Positions 7,552-16,078 are shown, numbered from the stretch's first letter. The stretch is 64,000 nt of DNA from DASWJZ01 sp963814905 (GCA_963814905.1 CAWFEM010000015.1:434001-498000), one strand, 5' to 3'. The notes: generated by a model from the letters alone, not told the origin. Program-made: numbers and translations.

Positions 7552-8307
7552 TCAGAAGAGGCCGAGAGCGCCGTCGATGAAGAGCTTCACGCCGATCACG
7601 AAGAGCGCCGCATAGGTGATCTTGTAGAAGACGTCGAAAGAGACGATCCGCACAAGCCGCGCCCCGACGAAGGTCGCGACCGGCGCGATCGGCAGAAGCA
7701 CGGCGGAGACGGTGAGATGCGCGGTGGAGAACTGCCCGAGCATCGCATAGGGCAGAAGCTTCACGAAGTTCGCCACCGCGAAGACGAGCACCGTCGTCCC
7801 CGCGACCAGTTTCGGGTCGAGCCGCAGCGGCAGGAGATACATCTGCGTCGGCGGCCCGCCGGCATGGCTGACGAAGCTGGTGAAGCCCGCGACCGCGCCC
7901 CAGAACATACCCTTCGCGACATTGGGCGGCTTCGCCTTGCCGTTGCTGCCGCCGCTCAGCACGTAGCTCAACGTGAAGGCGATCGCGACCGCGCCGACGA
8001 TGAGCCGGACCGCCCCGTCGGTCACATAGGCGGCGATCGCCCAGGCGATGCAGATGCCGATGAGCGTCGCCGGAATCAGGATCGCGACGCTTCGCCTGTC
8101 GAAGACGCCCCACCAGGAGCTCAGCGCCACCACGTCCATCACGATCAGGATCGGCAGCATGATCGCCGCCGCGTCGAGCGGCGGAATGACGAGCGCCATC
8201 AAGGGAAGGCCGAGGATCGAGACGCTGCCGCCGAAACCGCCCTTGCCAAGGCCGACGATGATCACGGCGGGGATGGCGGCCGCGTAGAACCAGGGATCGC
8301 TGAGCAT
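7552..8307 (-). CDS. TauE/SafE (TSUP) family membrane transporter
   Basis: The 251-residue protein from MLSDPWFYAAAIPAVI shows the TSUP repeat signature GLGKGGFGG early in the protein and the second-half counterpart FTSFVSHAGGPPTQMYLLP near the middle. About eight hydrophobic helices can be seen. Family members export sulfite, sulfoacetate and other organosulfur or one-carbon anions; the substrate here is not evident. A GTG at 8346 would lengthen the start by 13 residues; no clear ribosome site distinguishes the two. It is a single gene convergent with the DUF465 gene. Confidence 0.85.
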   Translation of the reverse strand: MLSDPWFYAAAIPAVIIVGLGKGGFGGSVSILGLPLMALVIPPLDAAAIMLPILIVMDVVALSSWWGVFDRRSVAILIPATLIGICIAWAIAAYVTDGAVRLIVGAVAIAFTLSYVLSGGSNGKAKPPNVAKGMFWGAVAGFTSFVSHAGGPPTQMYLLPLRLDPKLVAGTTVLVFAVANFVKLLPYAMLGQFSTAHLTVSAVLLPIAPVATFVGARLVRIVSFDVFYKITYAALFVIGVKLFIDGALGLF

Positions 8308-8386
8308 TCCGACTTCGGGAAGGGGGCGGGGCGATCTTCTCTGCACGCGCCGGCCGCGATGCGCAACGCGGCACGTCCGCGCGCTC

Positions 8387-8489
8387 TAGAGCGGTTTCGG
8401 TCCCGATTGAATCAGAACCGGGCTCCATCTTTTCGTTTGAGCATGATCTTTTCCGAAAACCGGTTCCCACTTTTCGGGATCATGCTCTA
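8387..8489. repeat. Rhizobiales palindromic intergenic element, copy 1
   Basis: The element contains the inverted arms GAGCATGATC (8439-8448) and GATCATGCTC (8478-8487). Nested inside are CCGAAAA (8453-8459) and TTTTCGG (8471-8477). A less conserved GCGGTTTCGG...GATT left part precedes them. The same sequence with small changes occurs at 43624-43721. Elements of this type are widespread in Rhizobiales genomes. Its end supplies the TAG stop codon of the acyl-CoA synthetase gene (8487-8489). Confidence 0.9.
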
Positions 8490-10130
8490 AAGCGCCTTGG
8501 CGCTCTCCCGGAGCACGTATTTCTGGATCTTGCCGGTCGATGTCCGCGGGATTTCGGCGAAGACGATGCGGCGCGGGCATTTGTAGTGCGCCAGATGGTT
8601 GCGGGTATGCGCGATCAGCTCTTCCTCGGTGACGCTCGCTCCCGGCTTCAGCTCCACGAAGGCGCACGGGCTCTCGCCCCACTTCTCGTCGGGCTTGGCG
8701 ACGACGGCGGCGATGGCGACCGCGGGATGCTTGTAGAGCGCCTCCTCCACCTCGATCGACGAGATGTTTTCCCCACCTGAGATGATGATGTCCTTGGAGC
8801 GATCCTTGAGCTGCACATAGCCGTCGGGGTGGAGCACGCCGAGATCGCCGGAGCGGAACCAGCCGTCCTTCAGCGCGGCCTCCGTGGCGGCGGGGTTCTT
8901 CAAGTAGCCCTTCATGACGATATTGCCGCGGAAGAAGACCTCCCCCAGCGTCTCGCCGTCGGCGGGAACGGGAGCAAGCGATTCCGGATCGAGCACCGCG
9001 AGATCTTCAAGCGCCGGATAGCGCACGCCCTGCCGTGCCTTGAGACGGGTCTGCGCAGGCGCATCGAGCGCGTCCCATTCGCTTTTCCATTCGTTCACGA
9101 CCGCCGGCCCGTAGGTCTCCGTCAATCCATAGACGTGCGTCACCGAGAAGCCGGCTTCCGCCATCGCCTTCAGAACCGATTCCGGAGGCGGCGCCGCGGC
9201 GGTGATGAAGGCGACGGCGTGGTCGAAGGGACGCTTCTCGTCTTCCGACGCGTTGACGATCGCACCCATGACCGCCGGCGCGCCGCAAAGATGCGTCACG
9301 CGCTCTTCGGCGATCGCACGGAAGATCGCTTTGGCGCGCACCCAGCGAAGGCAGACATGCGTGCCGGCGACCGCTGAAAGCGACCACGGGAAGCACCAGC
9401 CGTTGCAGTGGAACATCGGCAAGGTCCAGAGATAGACCGGGTGTTGACCCATGCCGCCGGCGAGCGCGTTCGCGTAGCACATCAGCGCCGCGCCGCGATG
9501 GTGATAGACGACGCCCTTCGGATTGCCCGTCGTGCCGGACGTGTAATTGAGGCTGATCGCGTCCCACTCGTCGTCGGGCATCCGCCAGGCGTAGTCGGGA
9601 TCGCCCTCCGCGATCAGTGCTTCGTAGTCGAGCGTCCCGACGGGCGCGCCCTTCGGCGAAGGCGCGTCGGCCGGATATTCCGGATCGTCGAAATCGACGA
9701 CGAGCGGCGTGACCTTCGCCTTTTGCAACGCTTCCGCCATGACCGCGGAAAATTCACGATCGACGATCACGGCCTTCGATTCGGAATGTTCGAGCTGGAA
9801 CGCGATCAGCGCCGCATCGAGCCGCGTGTTGATCGCCTGAAGGACCGCGCCCAGCATCGGCACCCCGTAATGCGCCTCAAGCATCGGCGGCGTGTTCGCC
9901 AGCATGACGGAGACCGTGTCGCCGACTCCGATCCCGCGTTGCGCGAGCGCCGATGCGAGCTGCCTCGTGCGCCGGTAGAAGTCGCGGTAACTGACTCGCA
10001 GACCGCCATGCACGATCGCAATGTGATCGGGAAACACCCGCGCCGATCTGTCGAGGAAGACGAGCGGCGTCAGCGGTTGGAAGTTCGCCGCATTCCTCGC
10101 AAGGTCGTCATTGTAGGCGGAGCGCGTCAC
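8487..10130 (-). CDS. AMP-dependent acyl-CoA synthetase (fatty-acid or related acid-CoA ligase)
   Basis: This 547-residue member of the ANL superfamily has the AMP-binding motif YTSGTTGNPKG near residue 196. YGLTETYGP lies near 335, the hinge region GWFRSGDLG near 425, KDIIISGGENIS near 445, and the catalytic lysine motif TSTGKIQKY near 535. It activates a carboxylic acid to acyl-AMP and then acyl-CoA. Close relatives are annotated as medium/long-chain acyl-CoA or methylmercaptopropionate-CoA ligases, and the sequence does not settle the substrate. It is not in an operon with other fatty-acid genes. Its stop codon lies in the repeat element. Confidence 0.88.
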   Translation of the reverse strand: MTRSAYNDDLARNAANFQPLTPLVFLDRSARVFPDHIAIVHGGLRVSYRDFYRRTRQLASALAQRGIGVGDTVSVMLANTPPMLEAHYGVPMLGAVLQAINTRLDAALIAFQLEHSESKAVIVDREFSAVMAEALQKAKVTPLVVDFDDPEYPADAPSPKGAPVGTLDYEALIAEGDPDYAWRMPDDEWDAISLNYTSGTTGNPKGVVYHHRGAALMCYANALAGGMGQHPVYLWTLPMFHCNGWCFPWSLSAVAGTHVCLRWVRAKAIFRAIAEERVTHLCGAPAVMGAIVNASEDEKRPFDHAVAFITAAAPPPESVLKAMAEAGFSVTHVYGLTETYGPAVVNEWKSEWDALDAPAQTRLKARQGVRYPALEDLAVLDPESLAPVPADGETLGEVFFRGNIVMKGYLKNPAATEAALKDGWFRSGDLGVLHPDGYVQLKDRSKDIIISGGENISSIEVEEALYKHPAVAIAAVVAKPDEKWGESPCAFVELKPGASVTEEELIAHTRNHLAHYKCPRRIVFAEIPRTSTGKIQKYVLRESAKAL

Positions 10131-10145
10131 GCGATCGTTCCAATG

Positions 10146-10164
10146 CGCACTCCGTCGGAGTGCG
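10146..10164 (-). terminator. Hairpin after zapA
   Basis: The stem C-GCACTCC / GGAGTGC-G with a GTC loop forms an 8-bp hairpin 10 bases downstream of the zapA stop, before the acyl-CoA synthetase start. There is no T-run, so terminator function is a guess from position and stability. Confidence 0.45.
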
Positions 10165-10173
10165 GCTCCTCAG

Positions 10174-10560
10174 CTATGCCGCGTCGCCCTGCCGTTCCGC
10201 AGGCACGGCGCCGAGGCGCTCGGAGATCGCCTCCACACGCTCCGCGGCGCGGTTCAGGCTCTCGGCAAAATTCAGCGCCAGCCCGTCGATGCGCATGGCC
10301 GTGTCGGCGCGTCCGTCACGCAGCGTCTGGATCTCCTGCTCCATGCGCTTCAGCCGCTGCTCCGTATCGCCGAGCCGGTCGGTCATCAGGATGCCGGCCA
10401 TGACCATCAGCCGCTGATCGCCGATCTCGCCGAGCACGCCGCGCAACTCGTTGATGGCGGCATCGAAGCGCTGGCCAAGCTCGGCGACATGGTCTTCCTC
10501 GCCGTCCTCACAGGCCATGCGGTAGACACGCCCGTTAACGGTGAGATTGACCTGCGCCAT
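10174..10560 (-). CDS. zapA: Cell division protein ZapA
   Basis: The 128-residue protein begins MAQVNLTVNGRVYRMAC and continues EEDHVAELGQRFDAAINEL, the ZapA globular domain. A coiled coil follows (about residues 60-95) with a heptad-rich QRLKRMEQEIQTLR. ZapA binds FtsZ and stabilises the Z-ring. It overlaps the DUF4164 stop codon by one base, a conserved pair in Rhizobiales. In many relatives a 6S RNA follows zapA; I see no candidate here, only a short hairpin. Confidence 0.9.
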   Translation of the reverse strand: MAQVNLTVNGRVYRMACEDGEEDHVAELGQRFDAAINELRGVLGEIGDQRLMVMAGILMTDRLGDTEQRLKRMEQEIQTLRDGRADTAMRIDGLALNFAESLNRAAERVEAISERLGAVPAERQGDAA

Positions 10561-10841
10561 CAGCTTTCCTCCTCATCCGCGGCGAGCACGGCGCTGATGG
10601 TCTCGATCGCGCTGTCGAGGCGGCGCGTCACGTCGCGATTGATCGTCTCCAGCTTGGCGGCGCGCGCCTGCGCCTGATCGAGCGTCTCCGCCAGGCGGGT
10701 GCGATCGGAGCTGAGCATCTGCACCTCTTCGGAAAGCGAGTCGGACCCCGCCGAAAGCGATAGCCGCTCCTCAACGGCAAGCTCCAATGTCTGGAGCGCC
10801 GCTTCGAGCCGCTTCACCGCCTGTTCCGTCGCCGACGGCAT
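10560..10841 (-). CDS. DUF4164 family coiled-coil protein
   Basis: From MPSATEQAVKRL the product has 93 residues and is predicted almost wholly helical with coiled-coil heptads (LEAALQTLELAVEERLSL; RTRLAETLDQAQARAAKLE). A TTG eight codons upstream is possible, but the ATG is the conserved start. DUF4164 proteins have no demonstrated activity. Their constant position before zapA suggests a link with division. It overlaps zapA by one base. Confidence 0.8.
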   Translation of the reverse strand: MPSATEQAVKRLEAALQTLELAVEERLSLSAGSDSLSEEVQMLSSDRTRLAETLDQAQARAAKLETINRDVTRRLDSAIETISAVLAADEEES

Positions 10842-11115
10842 TGGGGACCGTCTGCCTCCGCCCAAGGTGAGAGAGCCCCGTTTCTAGCGGATCGCCACGC
10901 ACAATCAAGCGGTTGGCGGGCGGAAATTCAGCGATACTTGAAGCTTCGGCGGGGGCAAAGGCGCCCTCGCCGGGCCTTTTCCTCAGCCGTCCTCACCCTG
11001 TCGTTGAGCGGCGGGGAGAGCGGCGCCGCCGTGCTTTTGCCGGGATATACGTCGCGATGCGTTCGGCGTTCCGTCCTGCTAGGCTCGTGAAACAAGGAAC
11101 AACCGGGAGGGCCGC

Positions 11116-11758
11116 ATGGCCTTGGAGATCATCGGGCCAGGCTTTGGCCGCACGGGCACGAATTCGCTCAAGCTTGCGCTTGAGCATCTTGGATTCGGCC
11201 CCTGTCATCACATGTTCGAAGTGCGCGACAATCCCGAACAGCTTCCCGACTGGGAGGCGCTGGCGCGCGGCGAAGCCGTCGACTGGGACACGGTTTTCGA
11301 TGGCTACCGGGCGCAGGTCGACTGGCCCGGCGCGCGGGTACTGGCGCGAGCTCGCGGCGCATTTTCCCGACGCCAAGGTGGTGCTGACCGTGCGCGATCC
11401 GGACGAATGGTTCGACAGCGCGCAGGCGACGATCTGGCCGTTCGTCACGGCGCGAGGCAAACACCCTACGCCGCATGCGAACGCCATCGCGGAGATGGCA
11501 TACCAGCTCGTCGCGATACCGACCTTCGACGAAAAGATGTTGGAACGGGACTACGCCACGCGGGTCTTCAAAAAGCACATCGCGGAAGTACAGGCGGAGA
11601 TTCCCGCCGACCGCCTTCTCACATTCGAGCTGAGCGAAGGATGGGAGCCGCTCTGTGCGTTCCTCGGCGTCGCCGTTCCGGAGATTCCCTTCCCGAAGAC
11701 CAATTCGTCGCGGCAGTTCCACGAAGAGGAATGGAAGGAGGAGCGGACCGCCAACTGA
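11116..11758 (+). pseudogene. Sulfotransferase family protein, interrupted by a +1 frameshift
   Basis: The start has an ideal GGGAGG site and encodes IIGPGFGRTGTNSLKLALEHLGFG, the 5'-PSB loop of PAPS-dependent sulfotransferases, then CHHMFEV. The frame is lost at the GGG run 11336-11338. Removing one G restores ARYWRELAAHFPDAKVVLTVRDP, which includes the 3'-phosphate-binding segment, and runs to a normal end at 11758. The intact protein would have about 213 residues, the normal size. It would transfer sulfate from PAPS to an unknown acceptor. Either the gene is decaying or the base is a sequencing error. Confidence 0.8.
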
Positions 11759-11847
11759 GCACGGCGAGGCGCGCCCACCGCACCTTCCTCTCATTCACGC
11801 AGACCCACCCCAACGATTGCGACAATCCGTGCGCGTGTCAGCGGCGC

Positions 11848-12918
11848 CTAGGCGCCGAGCGTGAGCGTCTCCACGGAGAGGATCGTCGGGAGATGCTCCG
11901 CGACCTCCGTCCAGGTCTCGCCCTCGTCGGCGCTGGCGAAGAGCGAGCCGGTGCTGGTCCCAAAATAGACGCCGGCCGGGTCGAGCCTGTCGGTTGCCAT
12001 CGCTTGGCGCAGCACGGCAAAATAAGCGGTTTGCGGCAGCCCGTTTCTGAGCGCCGTCCAGCTGTCGCCACCGTCGCGCGTGCGCCACACCGCAGGCTTG
12101 CCGTCGGGCGGGTAGCGCGTCGTGTCGGCTGTGAGCGGCAGGAGATAGAGTGTCTCAGGATCGCGCGGATGCGTCGCCGCGGGGAAGCCGAACGAACTCG
12201 GCAGGCCGGATTCGATACTCTGCCAGGTGAGCCCGCCGTCGTCGCTGCGATACATGCCGCAATGGTTCTGCTGATAGAGCCTGCCCGTGCCGGCCGCGCG
12301 CGTCAGGTGATGCACGCACTGCCCGAACTCCGGATAGCGCTGATCCTCCGGCATGAAGTCGGCGCGCGTGCCGCTATTGCGAGGCTCCCACGTCTTGCCG
12401 CCATCGGCGGTGTGGAACACACCCACCGCCGACATGCCGACCCAGATCTGATCCTGGTCGTCGGGATCGAACGCCATCGAATGCAGGATGAGGCCGGCGC
12501 CGCCGCCGTGCCAATGCTCGCGCGAGGGATGCTTCTGCAGGCCCTCGATGTGCTGCCACGTCGCGCCGCCGTCGTCGCTCCTGAAGAGCCCGGCGGGCTT
12601 CACGCCGGCATAGAGGCTGCCGTTCCGCGGCGCGAGGCTCCACACCGCCTGCACCGGATCATCGGGATTCTCGTAAGCGAGCCCCTCGCCTGAACGCGCC
12701 CACGTCGCGCCGAGATCGGTCGACTTCCACACGTCGTGGCCGACCCAGCCATTGCCGCCGCCGGCATAGATCGCGCCGCTCTCCGCGTCGCCGACGACGT
12801 GGTTGATCGGCCAGCCATCGCAGAACGGGCCGCGCAGCGACCACGCACCCCTTTTCTTATCGCCGTCGACGAGAAATGCGCCCTTCGTTGTCCCGAGCAG
12901 GATCGTTATCTTCGCCAT
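11848..12918 (-). CDS. BNR/sialidase-like beta-propeller protein
   Basis: The 356-residue protein starts MAKITILLGTTKGAF with GGGAGG five bases upstream; a start eight codons earlier lacks a site. It carries repeated Asp-box motifs (S/T-x-D-x-G-x-T-W), seen as STDLGATW, SDDGGATW, TADGGKTW, SDDGGLTW and TRDGGDSW. This implies a five- to seven-bladed propeller of the glycosyl hydrolase BNR/VPS10 type. No signal peptide is seen, so it is probably cytoplasmic and not a secreted sialidase; the sialidase RIP motif is not visible. It is divergent from the MarR gene, which may regulate it. Confidence 0.8.
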   Translation of the reverse strand: MAKITILLGTTKGAFLVDGDKKRGAWSLRGPFCDGWPINHVVGDAESGAIYAGGGNGWVGHDVWKSTDLGATWARSGEGLAYENPDDPVQAVWSLAPRNGSLYAGVKPAGLFRSDDGGATWQHIEGLQKHPSREHWHGGGAGLILHSMAFDPDDQDQIWVGMSAVGVFHTADGGKTWEPRNSGTRADFMPEDQRYPEFGQCVHHLTRAAGTGRLYQQNHCGMYRSDDGGLTWQSIESGLPSSFGFPAATHPRDPETLYLLPLTADTTRYPPDGKPAVWRTRDGGDSWTALRNGLPQTAYFAVLRQAMATDRLDPAGVYFGTSTGSLFASADEGETWTEVAEHLPTILSVETLTLGA

Positions 12919-12957
12919 TGCCGCCTCCCTGCGACAGCCCACGACTGGACAAATGGG

Positions 12958-12986
12958 TTGATATCCACATTATGGTCCAATGTCAA
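12958..12986. promoter_or_regulatory. Imperfect palindrome between the BNR gene and marR (candidate operator)
   Basis: TTGATATCC at the left and CCAATGTCAA at the right form an imperfect inverted repeat with TTGA/TCAA ends around an AT-rich centre. It spans the marR start codon at 12980. MarR proteins often bind such repeats in divergent promoters to repress themselves and a neighbour. This assignment is from position and symmetry only. Confidence 0.4.
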
Positions 12987-13426
12987 AACGCGATCCGCTG
13001 CCGCATGCGCGCACGCTGGAAGTCCGCGACGCCTGCCTTTGCCTGAATGTGCAGCGGGCGGCGCGGGCGCTTGCACGCCGCTACGACGAGGCGTTGAAGC
13101 CGGTCGGACTGACCAACGGGCAGTTCTCGCTGATGATGTCGCTGAACCGTCCCGAGCCGCCGACAATCGGCGACGTCGCCGCGCTCCTCGTGATGGACCG
13201 CACCACGGTGACCGCCGCGCTGAAGCCGCTTGAACGGCGCGGCCTCGTCACTGTGAGCGCCGACCCGACCGACCGGCGCAGCCGGCGGATGTCGCTGACG
13301 GCGGCCGGCCGCAAGCTGCTCGTCGCGGCGCTCCCCTACTGGGATGCGGCACAGCTGGAGACCGCCCGCCTTCTTGGCGGCTCCGGCCCGGCGCGGCTGC
13401 GCGCCGATCTCAACGCGCTCTCCTAA
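12980..13426 (+). CDS. MarR family transcriptional regulator
   Basis: The 148-residue protein has the winged-helix core PTIGDVAALLVMDRTTVTAALKPLERRGLV, then the wing DPTDRRSRRMSLTAAGR, typical of MarR. The first segment CLCLNVQRAARALARRYDEAL forms the dimerisation helix. MarR dimers bind palindromes and release on ligand binding. No ribosome site is obvious before the ATG, and the start lies inside a palindrome, so the message may be leaderless. Its stop overlaps the opposite-strand oxidase gene by four bases. Confidence 0.88.
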   Translation: MSKRDPLPHARTLEVRDACLCLNVQRAARALARRYDEALKPVGLTNGQFSLMMSLNRPEPPTIGDVAALLVMDRTTVTAALKPLERRGLVTVSADPTDRRSRRMSLTAAGRKLLVAALPYWDAAQLETARLLGGSGPARLRADLNALS

Positions 13427-14043
13427 GTGACGCGCAAGCGCGCTTCGCTCAACCGCGCGATCTCCGCCTCAAGCAACTGGATGCGTTGGTCGCGTTCCGC
13501 GATTTCAGCCGCGGCATCCGCGGCGGAGAAGAGCTGCGGGATATGCTTTGGGCAGTTGGCGCTCCATGCCGACACGGTGAAGAGGATCGCCTGCTCGGCA
13601 CGCGCCTTGTAATCCTGCGGCTTGAGCTTCGCGGCCAGCGCGTCGTCCTCGACCACGCGCGCTTCACCCCAAATCTTCACGCGATGTCGGGTCGCGTAGT
13701 CGATCAGGAAGAGATGCGCTTTCGCGTTCTCCGCAAGATTGCCTTGCGTGATGTACTGTCGATTGCCGGCGAAATCAGCGAAGCCGATCGTTCTCTCGTC
13801 AAGCACCTGCAAGAACCCGGCGGGCCCGCCGCGGTGTTGGATGTACGGCTGACCGTCGGCGTTTGCCGTGGCGATGAAGATGCTCGTCCGCGCCTGGATG
13901 AAGGCGGCAAGGTCAGGCGTGATCGTCGTCGGCCAACCGCCGCGCTCCTCCATATGCGCATAGGCCTCCCGCGAGCCCTTGCGTACCTGCACCGCCTTCA
14001 CCGACGGCGTGAACGCGACGTCGCTTGAATAGACCGCAGCCAT
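13423..14043 (-). CDS. Pyridoxamine 5'-phosphate oxidase-like flavin-binding protein
   Basis: The 206-residue product starts MAAVYSSDVAFTPSV; upstream in-frame codons give a low-complexity leader and are ignored. The split-barrel core is visible in FIATANADGQPYIQHRGGPAGFLQVLD and FADFAGNRQYITQGNL, which match FMN-binding PNPOx-like proteins. The C-terminal helix (SAADAAAEIAERDQRIQLLEAEIARL) is a coiled coil. Such proteins may act as flavin oxidoreductases or general stress proteins; no PdxH-specific residues are obvious. It is convergent with marR, with tail-to-tail overlap. Confidence 0.8.
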   Translation of the reverse strand: MAAVYSSDVAFTPSVKAVQVRKGSREAYAHMEERGGWPTTITPDLAAFIQARTSIFIATANADGQPYIQHRGGPAGFLQVLDERTIGFADFAGNRQYITQGNLAENAKAHLFLIDYATRHRVKIWGEARVVEDDALAAKLKPQDYKARAEQAILFTVSAWSANCPKHIPQLFSAADAAAEIAERDQRIQLLEAEIARLSEARLRVT

Positions 14044-14123
14044 CAACCTGCTTCTCCTCATTGCAAGATTCAAACGGCACGCCCTCCCCGCCGTGCTTTG
14101 GCGAGGAGGAGGCAAGGCCGCGG

Positions 14124-15050
14124 CTAGCGGGAGCGGGCGACCTTCTCCTTGTGGAAGTCGATCATCCGCGTCGCGATGAAGTCGAGGTTATCCTCGACCG
14201 CGAAGTGTCCGGCGTCGAGGCGATGCATCTCGGCCTCCGGAAGATCACGGAGATAGGCATCGCCTCCAGCCGGCGTGAAGAACGGATCTTGCTGACCCCA
14301 GAAGATCAACGTCTTCGGCTGGCGGTCGCGCAGGAACTTCTGCCACTCCGGATAAAGCGGCACGTTGGTCCGGTAGTCGTAGAAGAGATCGAGGTTGATC
14401 CGCACCGCGTGCTCGCGCTGCATGAAGCCATAGTCGGACTCCCAATTGTCCGGGCTGATGAGTTCCGGGCGCGGCGAGCCGTGGAGGTAGATGCCCCTGA
14501 TGGCGTCATGCGTGAGGAACGCCGTTAGCGGCTTCTCCGTCTCCGGCGAGCGGTTCTTCCAGAGCGCGCCGCGGAAGCCGTCCCACGCGGCGGTGAAGCC
14601 CTCCTCATAGGCGTTGGAGTTCTGGACGATCAGCCAAGCGAGCGCTTCCGGGTGACGCGTCAGGATGCGGAACCCGACCGGGCCGCCATAGTCCTGCATG
14701 AAGAGGCCGTAGCGGTCGAAGCCCTTCGCGGCGAGGAAGGAGTCGATCGTCGCGGCGATGGCATCGAATGTGTAGTCGTAGGTGCGCGGATCGGGAACGT
14801 CGCTGTTCCCAAAGCCCTGATAGTCGGGCGCGATCACGTGGAAATCGTCGGCGAGCGCGACGATCAGATTACGGTACTGGTGCGACGAGGCGGGAAAGCC
14901 GTGAAGCAGAACAAGCTTGGGGCTCGTCGGATCGCCGGCCTCGCGGTAGGCGATGCTCAATCCGCCAACCTGGAGCGTGCCGTAGGTGACCTCGCGGGCG
15001 GGTTCGCGGGCGATGTTTGCGGCGGTTTTCATTGCAAGTGCGGGGGCCAT
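14124..15050 (-). CDS. Alpha/beta hydrolase, haloalkane dehalogenase/epoxide hydrolase type
   Basis: The 308-residue protein contains the oxyanion motif LLHGFPASSHQYRNL, the nucleophile elbow MQDYGGPVGF with Asp, and the catalytic His in AGHFAVED near the end. An Asp nucleophile points to haloalkane dehalogenases and epoxide hydrolases over esterases. An AGGAA site lies 8 bases before the first ATG; a second Met six residues in is a fair alternative. It is divergent from a LysR gene, a classic regulator-target arrangement. Confidence 0.83.
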   Translation of the reverse strand: MAPALAMKTAANIAREPAREVTYGTLQVGGLSIAYREAGDPTSPKLVLLHGFPASSHQYRNLIVALADDFHVIAPDYQGFGNSDVPDPRTYDYTFDAIAATIDSFLAAKGFDRYGLFMQDYGGPVGFRILTRHPEALAWLIVQNSNAYEEGFTAAWDGFRGALWKNRSPETEKPLTAFLTHDAIRGIYLHGSPRPELISPDNWESDYGFMQREHAVRINLDLFYDYRTNVPLYPEWQKFLRDRQPKTLIFWGQQDPFFTPAGGDAYLRDLPEAEMHRLDAGHFAVEDNLDFIATRMIDFHKEKVARSR

Positions 15051-15120
15051 CTAGGTGTTCCTTTGATTGGCGCTGTCTGGACCCCGCAGACGTAAGCCCT
15101 TCCAATTTTCTGCAATAGAT

Positions 15121-15141
15121 AGGATAATCAATACGTATCCT
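15121..15141. promoter_or_regulatory. Inverted repeat AGGATA-N9-TATCCT (candidate LysR operator)
   Basis: A perfect 6-bp inverted repeat lies in the 107-base divergent region, 17 bases before the lysR start. The inner ATA...TAT fits the T-N11-A pattern of LysR-type binding sites. It is well placed to control both the hydrolase and the regulator. No experiment supports it. Confidence 0.5.
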
Positions 15142-15157
15142 CTCAATTTCTGGAAGG

Positions 15158-16078
15158 ATGATGGACCGTCTGGAATCGATGTCGATGCTTCTGGAGGCCG
15201 TCGATGCCGGCAGCCTGTCGGCGGCCGCGCGACGGTGCGGGACGCCGCTCGCGACCGTCAGCCGCAAGGTGTCAGAGCTTGAGGCGCATCTTGGGACGAG
15301 GCTCCTCAACCGATCAGCCCGACGGCTGACGCTGACCGATGCGGGTCGTTCCTACGTCGCGGCTTGCCGACGCATCCTTGAGGACGTTGAAGAAGCCGAG
15401 CGCATGGCGACCGGCGAATACGTCTCGCCGAAGGGCGACCTCACCATCACATCGCCGATCGTGTTCGGCCGCCTCCACGTCCTTCCCATCGTGATGGCGT
15501 TTCTCGCCGCCTACCCGGAAATCGACATCCGCCTCGTTCTCGCGGACCGGCTTGTCGATCTGCTGGAGGACCGCATCGACCTCGCAGTGCGCATCGGCGC
15601 GCTTCCCGACAGCAGTCTCATCGCATCCCGTGTCGGCTCGGTCCGCCGCGTAACGTGTGGCAGCCCATCCTACTTCGCAGCGCGCGGCACGCCGGCGAAC
15701 CCGAAGGATCTCGCCATGCACGACTGCGTGGCGTTTGAGGGACTGGTTTCCGCCGATGCTTGGACTTTCGCCAACGGCAAGGCGAATCTGACCGTCAATG
15801 TCCGCTCCCGCCTCATCGTGAACACGGCGGAAGCCGCAATCGACGCCGCAATCGCCGGGATCGGCGTCGCGCGCGTGCTTTCCTACCAAATCGCAAGCGC
15901 GGCGCGCGCCGGGAAAGTGGCGGTGGTCCTGGAAGACTTCGAACCGGAGCCCTGGCCCGTCAGCCTCATCCATGCCGGCCAAGGGCGGCTTCCGCTGAAG
16001 CTCCGCGCCTTTCTAGACTTCGCGGCGCCCCGGCTTCGCGCAGCGCTATCTGACGCAGACGCTAGGAAACCCACCTGA
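15158..16078 (+). CDS. LysR family transcriptional regulator
   Basis: The 306-residue protein begins with two consecutive ATGs after GGAAGG. The N-terminal helix-turn-helix reads SLSAAARRCGTPLATVSRKVSELEAHLG, followed by the linker RLTLTDAGRSY. The C-terminal effector domain (about residues 90-300) has the usual two-lobe pattern (GDLTITSPIVFGRLHVLPIV; DLAVRIGALPDSSL). This resembles the AaeR/DmlR group of LysR proteins. It is transcribed away from the hydrolase and probably regulates it together with itself. Confidence 0.9.
   Translation: MMDRLESMSMLLEAVDAGSLSAAARRCGTPLATVSRKVSELEAHLGTRLLNRSARRLTLTDAGRSYVAACRRILEDVEEAERMATGEYVSPKGDLTITSPIVFGRLHVLPIVMAFLAAYPEIDIRLVLADRLVDLLEDRIDLAVRIGALPDSSLIASRVGSVRRVTCGSPSYFAARGTPANPKDLAMHDCVAFEGLVSADAWTFANGKANLTVNVRSRLIVNTAEAAIDAAIAGIGVARVLSYQIASAARAGKVAVVLEDFEPEPWPVSLIHAGQGRLPLKLRAFLDFAAPRLRAALSDADARKPT

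Noticed and set aside
11336..11338. Programmed ribosomal frameshifting in the sulfotransferase gene.
   Set aside because: There is no slippery heptamer or downstream pseudoknot at the site, and two other genes show similar simple insertions.
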